A stretch of 63,440 nucleotides of DNA from Vitrella brassicaformis (taxonomy: Eukaryota > Sar > Vitrellaceae): positions 55,899-119,338 of the forward strand of contig CDMY01000908.1 in assembly GCA_001179505.1 (NCBI GenBank), written 5' to 3'. Position numbers and translations under genes: made by a program. The notes under the pieces were generated by a model, which had not been told where the DNA came from, did not search any database, and saw only the letters and a program-made list of their open reading frames with translations. Shown piece by piece: positions 58,176 through 63,440 of this stretch. How positions within the stretch are numbered: position 1 is the stretch's first letter; each line of letters starts with the position of its first letter.

Positions 58176-61121
58176 ATGGCGTGTGAGCCCGAGCAGTCTG
58201 ACCGCGCCGGGCAGTCGTTCGACCTGAGGTGAGCGAGGAGGACTCTCATGTCGGATGGATCTCTCATTCCTGCCGTCTGTGTGGCCCTGTTGGTCTGGCG
58301 GGTCAGCAATGACGAGCACTACGCTGTTCTCTACGGCCGCGCGGGAGCCACCAAGGCCAAACTGGCGCGACTCAGCGGAGCGGGCATCACCATGATGCAG
58401 GAGAGGCGCAAAAAAGGTCAGCAAACGGACGGGTTTGTCTGCAGATGGTCGCTCCATTGCACTGTTTGCACGGTTTGCACGGTGCATGGTGCATGGCGCA
58501 GGTGTGTCTGTGTTTGGGACGCAAGAGCAGCGTGACAAGGCCATCTTCTACATGAAGGTCCTCCTGGCGACCGTCGGCGCGCCGATGGCCAAGGGTTCCG
58601 ATGTCGCTCGGGAGATACCCATGAACTACACCAAGGCAAACACAGCGGGGAGGGGAGGGGAGATGTGTGGGGGGTATGGTGTGTGATGTGATGTGTGTGA
58701 TATGTGTGTGTGTGTGTGTGTGGTTGCAGGTGAAGGGCCGCACGGATCTGTCGCTTGTGGTGGTGCCGCTCGACGCCGTGTCCTACATCGTCGGCAAATA
58801 CAGATCGGTACGCACAATGACACACACAGAAGGACACCTGGGGAAGAGAACGAGCAACACAGCAGTGTTTGTGTTTGTGTTTGTGTTTATCTGTGTGGCG
58901 TGTGGTCATGCAGACGATGCACAAGGTGGAGGAATACTGGGACGTCTTCATGCAGTTCGCGTAAGTTTCTCCACATGGATGGCCTGTCCGACCCACGTGT
59001 GTGTGTGTGCATGTTTGGTGTGTGCAGGAGTTTGTCCAAGTACGACCCGTCGCAGCCTTTGGTGGTGGGCCGTCGGCTGGAGGGCATGCCCGAGGCACCC
59101 ACCAACACCGACAAGGCAGACACCACACGCAACACCACCATCGCAATTCTCGGACAGAAGTACACACACATCCATAGAGGCAGCGGGAGAGGAAGCGCAC
59201 GGACAGACACACACATATCGGTATGCGCTGTGTGTGTGTGATGCAGGCGTGGTCGTTTGGGTGCTGAGATCTATGTCATGGGAGCAGTCGAGAAGTGCGT
59301 GCCTGGTCAGTGGGTGGGAGGTGGAGGGGGTCCATGACACATGCGTCTGCTTCCATGTCTCTCTACCTGTGTGTGGTGTGTGGAGGTTTCTACCCCGATG
59401 CGCAGGTGTTCGAGAGTCGCTTCCACAAGACCGCCGGATTCGCTGTCGACAAGGTGGATAGACCCGCCCGCCAACCCGTCGCCACCATCCATATGCTCTG
59501 CGTGTGTGTGTGTGTTCATCAGTATGTGTTGGAGGACGAGAACGCCATGGCATGCGCCGTGCCCATGCTCAACGCCGTCCATTGCGTCCGTATCGAACAC
59601 CGCCGGCAACACATCACACCACACCACAACACCCTACACCGCACCACGCCCACCCTCTGTCTGTCTGTCTGTCTGTGTATGTGTCATCCATGCCATGCAG
59701 GCGTCGAATGCGGTTGTCAACCACATCGGTCGTCGTGCGTGTTACATCCTCGGCACTCGAGAGGAGCGGAGGCTGGGCAAGGACTACATCGACCTGGCCA
59801 TCGTCCACACCATGATTAAGATCAGACAGCCGCGACCCTTTGCAAGGGCACTCAAGGAACGCGGATTCACTCTCGACGGACGGTAGGCACATAGGCACAA
59901 CAGTGGTGCACAGCGAGACATGTGTCTTCTCTGTATGTGTGTGGTGTGTGGTGTGTGGCAGTGAGGACATGACGCGTCACGAGTTCGTTGGGTACTGCAA
60001 CCTGGACATCGTTGCCGACATCGCAAAGCGCACCATGACCATCATCATCAGACTCAAGGAGTAAGTAAGAAACAGACCACCCACACACACAGAAAATGAC
60101 CCATCTCTGTTGTGGGCGTTGGTGTAATGTTGTGCAGGTATGACCGTTCGCCCACGCAGCTCTTGTGGGTGTTCGGCAGCAGCAAGGACAACAGGTCGAC
60201 GGCCGTCTCGCTCATCGACCGGGCCCGCATCATCCCCTCTCACTTCACAACACTCTCCGACCTCCCCACCGCCCCCAAATCCCCCCCGACACACCGCTGC
60301 ACCACACACTCATGCTCGAGCGATGAGCAGCACCAGTCGCAGCCGCAGCAGCAGCAGCGGGAGGCCCCCCAGCTGCTCCGCCGCTCATCGCACGCCACAA
60401 CGATCGTGTCTCGTGAGAGCTCTGCTGGTGCCCATGATCCCAACAACCATGCGGACTCGCTGCCCGTGTCGGTGGCCACCAGTGTGCTCGACGGCGACGA
60501 GGGAGACGCCGGCAGCCAGCAGCAGCAGCAGCAGGAGGGGAAGGACACAGGGCTGATGCCGATGAGTGAAGAGCAGTATGCCGCGCATTGGCCTTCGCTG
60601 TCAGTGGGCGAGATGACGTCAGAGGACCGCTGCCACTCCTCTCCCACCCGCACACAGCCGCAACAGGACACTGAACGGTCGGCTGCATACATAGAGAGAG
60701 ACACTCGCGCGAAGGCGGATGAATGAGGGGAATTTCTGTTGTGTGCTGTGTGCAGGTGTGATATGTCTGAGTTGGTGTCTGGGTTGTTGGTGCAGCTGCG
60801 GGGCCGTGCGCTGGCCCTCCAGACACTCACGACATCCGCCGTCAGTCTGCACGACCAGTGCTGCGACAACCTCAAACACCACCAGCAACACAACACAACA
60901 GACAAGTACCTTCTGAGACACACAAAGTGAGGGGCAAAGGGGGGACCAATATCATGTGTGTGTGCAGCAGTGATGGTCGTGTTGCTGAGTGTGTGGACCG
61001 CGTGTGTGGCGTGCTGCGCGAGGCCAACCGTGACGAGCAGCAGCTGCTGGAGGGCCAGCAGCTGCTCAACGCCAAAATACACCAGGCCTACGCCGAGCTC
61101 AAAGTGGCCTTACACAAGTGA
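58176..61121 (+). CDS. KH-like RNA-binding protein with polyQ insert
   Basis: About 14 exons join in phase to roughly 600 aa, from MACEPEQSDRAGQSFDLR (58176-58228) to VALHK and stop at 61121. One exon pair reads RLSGAGITMMQERRKKG then VSVFGTQEQRDKAIFYMKVL, which has the shape of a KH domain's beta strand, variable loop and helix. Later exons (IGRRACYILGTREERRLG, YDRSPTQLLWVFGSSKDNR) look like further KH-like alpha/beta units without a clear GxxG. Exon 60138-about 60679 adds a disordered Q/S-rich insert. The last two exons are helical (LLEGQQLLNAKIHQAYAEL). The intron 58636-58729 has a GC donor (CCAAG|GCAAAC). KH assignment is from pattern only and the rest is unknown. The donor near 60679 is tentative. 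Confidence 0.65.
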
Positions 61122-61680
61122 CTGCGGATCCAGTGCCCTCAGACATATCGACAGACAGACAGAAAGAGACAGAAAGAGACAGACAGGCATGCCCATCTAT
61201 CTATCGGTGTGGTGGTGTCTGTGTGGGTGGATGAGTGAGTGAGTGAGGCCCGGCTCCCATGCGCCGAGAGGAAAGGGTGGACGGACACATATATTGGTGG
61301 ACAGTGGCGTGTGTGCATCCACACACATTCATGTTCATGTATGGAACTCTCTGCGTGGATGCGCTGATCGCATCCGTGACAGTCTTATAATACAGATCAA
61401 TTCATCTCAGGTCATCCTCAGACATTTGTCCCGGGGCGGAGAGAACATCAAGATCTTCCTGGCCAGAAAGAGGTGGGGGCCGCATGCAATGCAATGCCCC
61501 CTGCGTCTCAAAGGTGTTTCGGTTCTCGTTGCAAGCAGTGCAGCATCTAATTGCTCCCAGATCTCTCTGGCTCTCTCGCCTAGAGCTCCCCTGTCCCTCT
61601 TCATTTCCGCACACCCACACCCCTTTGCACACCCCTGTCGCTGAAGCCGTCTCCACACCCCAGACAGCCCCAGCCGCGCG
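61122..61680. other. Intergenic region
   Basis: No coding exon supported. It includes GACAGA/AAGAGACAGA runs at 61151-61185 and a GTGAGTGAGTGAG run near 61232. The long minus-strand ORF here (61402-62166) is antisense to the next gene and lacks features. The promoter of the next gene probably lies in 61400-61680. Confidence 0.5.
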
Positions 61681-63004
61681 ATGCTCTCCCTGAAGAAGCG
61701 TCTGGCAGTGCGGCCAGCCGGCACTGAGTCTCGCGGGGGGATCCGTCCGCTCCGCATCCTCCGCCGCCTGTTCGGGAAGAAGGGACACAAAGAAGAGGGC
61801 TTCATGCCCTTCAACCGCTCCTGGCTGGACCCCGTGCCGCCTCCACGGCCAGCACAGACTCAGAAGACCATCATCCGCCCCACCCGTCCACCCAGCAGAA
61901 GGCGGACCACATCCACCCGCCCCAGCACCCCTTTGCAGACGATTGACGAGGAGTCGGTTTCCATCTACAAGGCTCCCAACGTGAACGACGTCAGCTGGTT
62001 CCTGGAGGCGCTGGGCGAGGCGGAGACAGCCTTCATCAAACAGGCCATAAGGGAAGAGGCGTCCAAGACAACAACGGAGGAGTACATCCGAGGGTACTCC
62101 CAGGCCGCGACAGTAACCCGACCACTGGCAGGCCGTCAGAGCGCTGTGACGAAGAGAAAGCGACAAGAAGTTTCTCGAGGCGAGACAGCGCCAGCCTCAT
62201 TGGAGAGGGCAAGCACACATGGACACGGCGACCGCCAAAGGTGGGCTCATGGCCAGTATGAGACACAGTCCATGCGTAGTCCTCTTTATTCAGCTGCTTG
62301 TCTGACTCCTTACCTTCTTCAGGCCCATGGATGCAGTGATAAGTATCTCACCTGCGTCGTCTTCTTCTTCCCACGGCAACCGCGACACTCAGAGGTACGC
62401 GCGAGCAGTAGAAGAGGCGGCAGATGCACTGTCCCCCTGATTCGTTCCTCTACTTACCTTTTGCAGGCCGAAAGCCCGGGAGGACTCACGGCCGCTCCCC
62501 AAGGCACGCAACAAGACCCCCGAAGAATACAACAGAGATTCGCTGTTCCGGGACAGCCTCCGTGAGGCGGCGCGAGGGGTCACATTCAACGATGTGCGCC
62601 TAGATGGGTGCATTGAAGATTTCATGACCTCGAAGGCTTCCCCGGAGCAAGACAACAACGTCAAGAGGTGGGTGGGCGGATGGGGCACGAGACATGACAG
62701 ACAATCTGTCTCAAAATTCGCTGCCTCGCCTTTGTTTTGCAGCACCGTAATCGCCACCTTTATGACCCGGATCACAGCAGCGTACTCCAGCTGCTGCACC
62801 TGCCGACACGCCTCACAGGCGGCCATCGAGACGGCGCTCGAGCTCGACTTCACCGCCGACCTCCCGTCAGCGTCCCCATCATGTCGGTCCCTCGTGAGTT
62901 CCATTCTGCGGCTCCTCGAGAAGGAATCCGCGACGGACCGGCACAGTGGGGGGGCGGGGGGTGAGGAGAAGGACAGCCGAATGGAGATGCTGCGATGTCA
63001 TTGA
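61681..63004 (+). CDS. Hypothetical protein, basic N-terminus
   Basis: Four exons with GT-AG introns close in phase to 364 aa: 61681-62240, 62323-62394, 62467-62667 and 62743-63004. The first 120 residues are strongly basic and Arg/Pro/Thr-rich (RPLRILRRLFGKKGHK, PPSRRRTTSTRPSTP), which could be a nucleic-acid-binding or targeting region. A more ordered helical segment follows (NDVSWFLEALGEAETAFIKQ and AIREEASKTTTEEYIRGY). Exon 4 has a Cys cluster SSCCTCRHASQ and a leucine-rich helix (SSILRLLEKE). I recognise no family. The start is the first ATG of the open frame and has an in-frame upstream extension without another ATG nearby, so a 5' exon is possible. Confidence 0.65.
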
Positions 63005-63440
63005 GTGTGGCCGAGCTGCTTGTGGTGATGGCGTGTGTGATGACGAACGAGCTGACACAGCGAGGGGTGTGCTGCCGGGCGGATGTTGGAGGGTCAGGGC
63101 GGACGAATGGGCGGACGAGGGGAGTTAAAGGGACGGCATGACAGAGGCCTGCCTGCACAAGGCAGCAGCGGCTTGGAGAGGAGACATGACATGTTGCAGC
63201 CGGCAAATCTCGATATGACGCGGCGAGGGGGCTGAGGGCTGATGTGATCCACCGCCCCCCCAAGTTGCTTACTTCTTGTGGTGATGCGGCCGTGTGTGAT
63301 GATGAAGGAAGCGACACTTGAAGGAGTGTGCGGAGCGTTGGAGTCAGTCAGTCAATCGTGGGGAAGTCTCATGATCAGGACGTGACGGACAGACGGCAGA
63401 ATGCCGGGGAATGAAGGGATGACAGACACAAAGGCGGCTG
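63005..63440. other. 3' flank at the window end
   Basis: GC-rich, with no exon that I can support on either strand. An antisense open stretch on the minus strand (62850-63317) lacks domains and overlaps the preceding gene's last exon. Confidence 0.5.

Noticed and set aside
61402-62166. 254-codon minus-strand ORF
   Set aside because: Antisense to the hypothetical gene at 61681, whose four exons close in phase. No motif seen.
62850-63317. 155-codon minus-strand ORF
   Set aside because: Overlaps the last exon of the gene at 61681 in antisense and has no recognisable feature.

Overview
This is nuclear DNA from a eukaryote. Coding exons are GC-rich and are split by many short spliceosomal introns (mostly about 40-250 bp). 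Genes stand on both strands with single promoters and no operon logic. Introns and intergenic DNA are packed with tetranucleotide runs such as (GACT)n, (GGAT)n, (GTAC)n and (TGGT)n. Gene content and texture suggest a free-living alveolate, most like a chromerid alga of the Vitrella type. That is inference from style and gene content, not a database result.

Layout: (1) 1-0.93 kb, the 3' end of a Q/P-rich protein. (2) 0.93-9.17 kb, a gene-poor stretch of microsatellites. (3) 9.2-15.9 kb: an F-box protein (-), a broken protein-kinase/ankyrin gene (+) and an IQ-motif protein (-). (4) 16.0-23.4 kb: a DIS3L2-like RNB exoribonuclease (-) and an ELO fatty-acid elongase (-). (5) 23.7-31.6 kb: an importin-7/8-type karyopherin (+) tail-to-tail with phosphoglucomutase (-). 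(6) 32.1-39.4 kb: a Cid1/TUTase-type nucleotidyltransferase with a very long disordered tail (-), head-to-head with an HPF1 homologue (+). (7) 39.6-50.5 kb: an accessory-like cluster with two atypical kinases (-), ankyrin- and LRR-like genes (+) and a third, truncated kinase (+), with many duplicated scraps and one 300-N assembly gap. (8) 51-63 kb: a Hook-type coiled-coil adaptor (-) head-to-head with an intron-rich histone H3 (+), a two-TM protein (-) head-to-head with a KH-like protein (+), and a C-terminal hypothetical gene (+).

I assembled exons by hand, requiring AG acceptors, GT or GC donors and phase continuity. PGM (556 aa), H3 (136 aa), HPF1 (340 aa), ELO (350 aa), kinase 2 (494 aa), the TUTase (1578 aa) and the DIS3L2-like protein (1143 aa) all close in frame. 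Five introns, in five different genes, appear to use GC-AG boundaries.

The most interesting signals are: a perfect inverted repeat exactly midway between the Hook and H3 start codons; a telobox-like block shared by divergent promoters; a repeated GLLGHAL motif in the TUTase tail; a duplicated scrap of the TUTase catalytic exon 5 kb from its parent; and kinase-gene 3'-end relics scattered in the window. I see no operons, CRISPR arrays, rRNA, tRNA or complete transposon.
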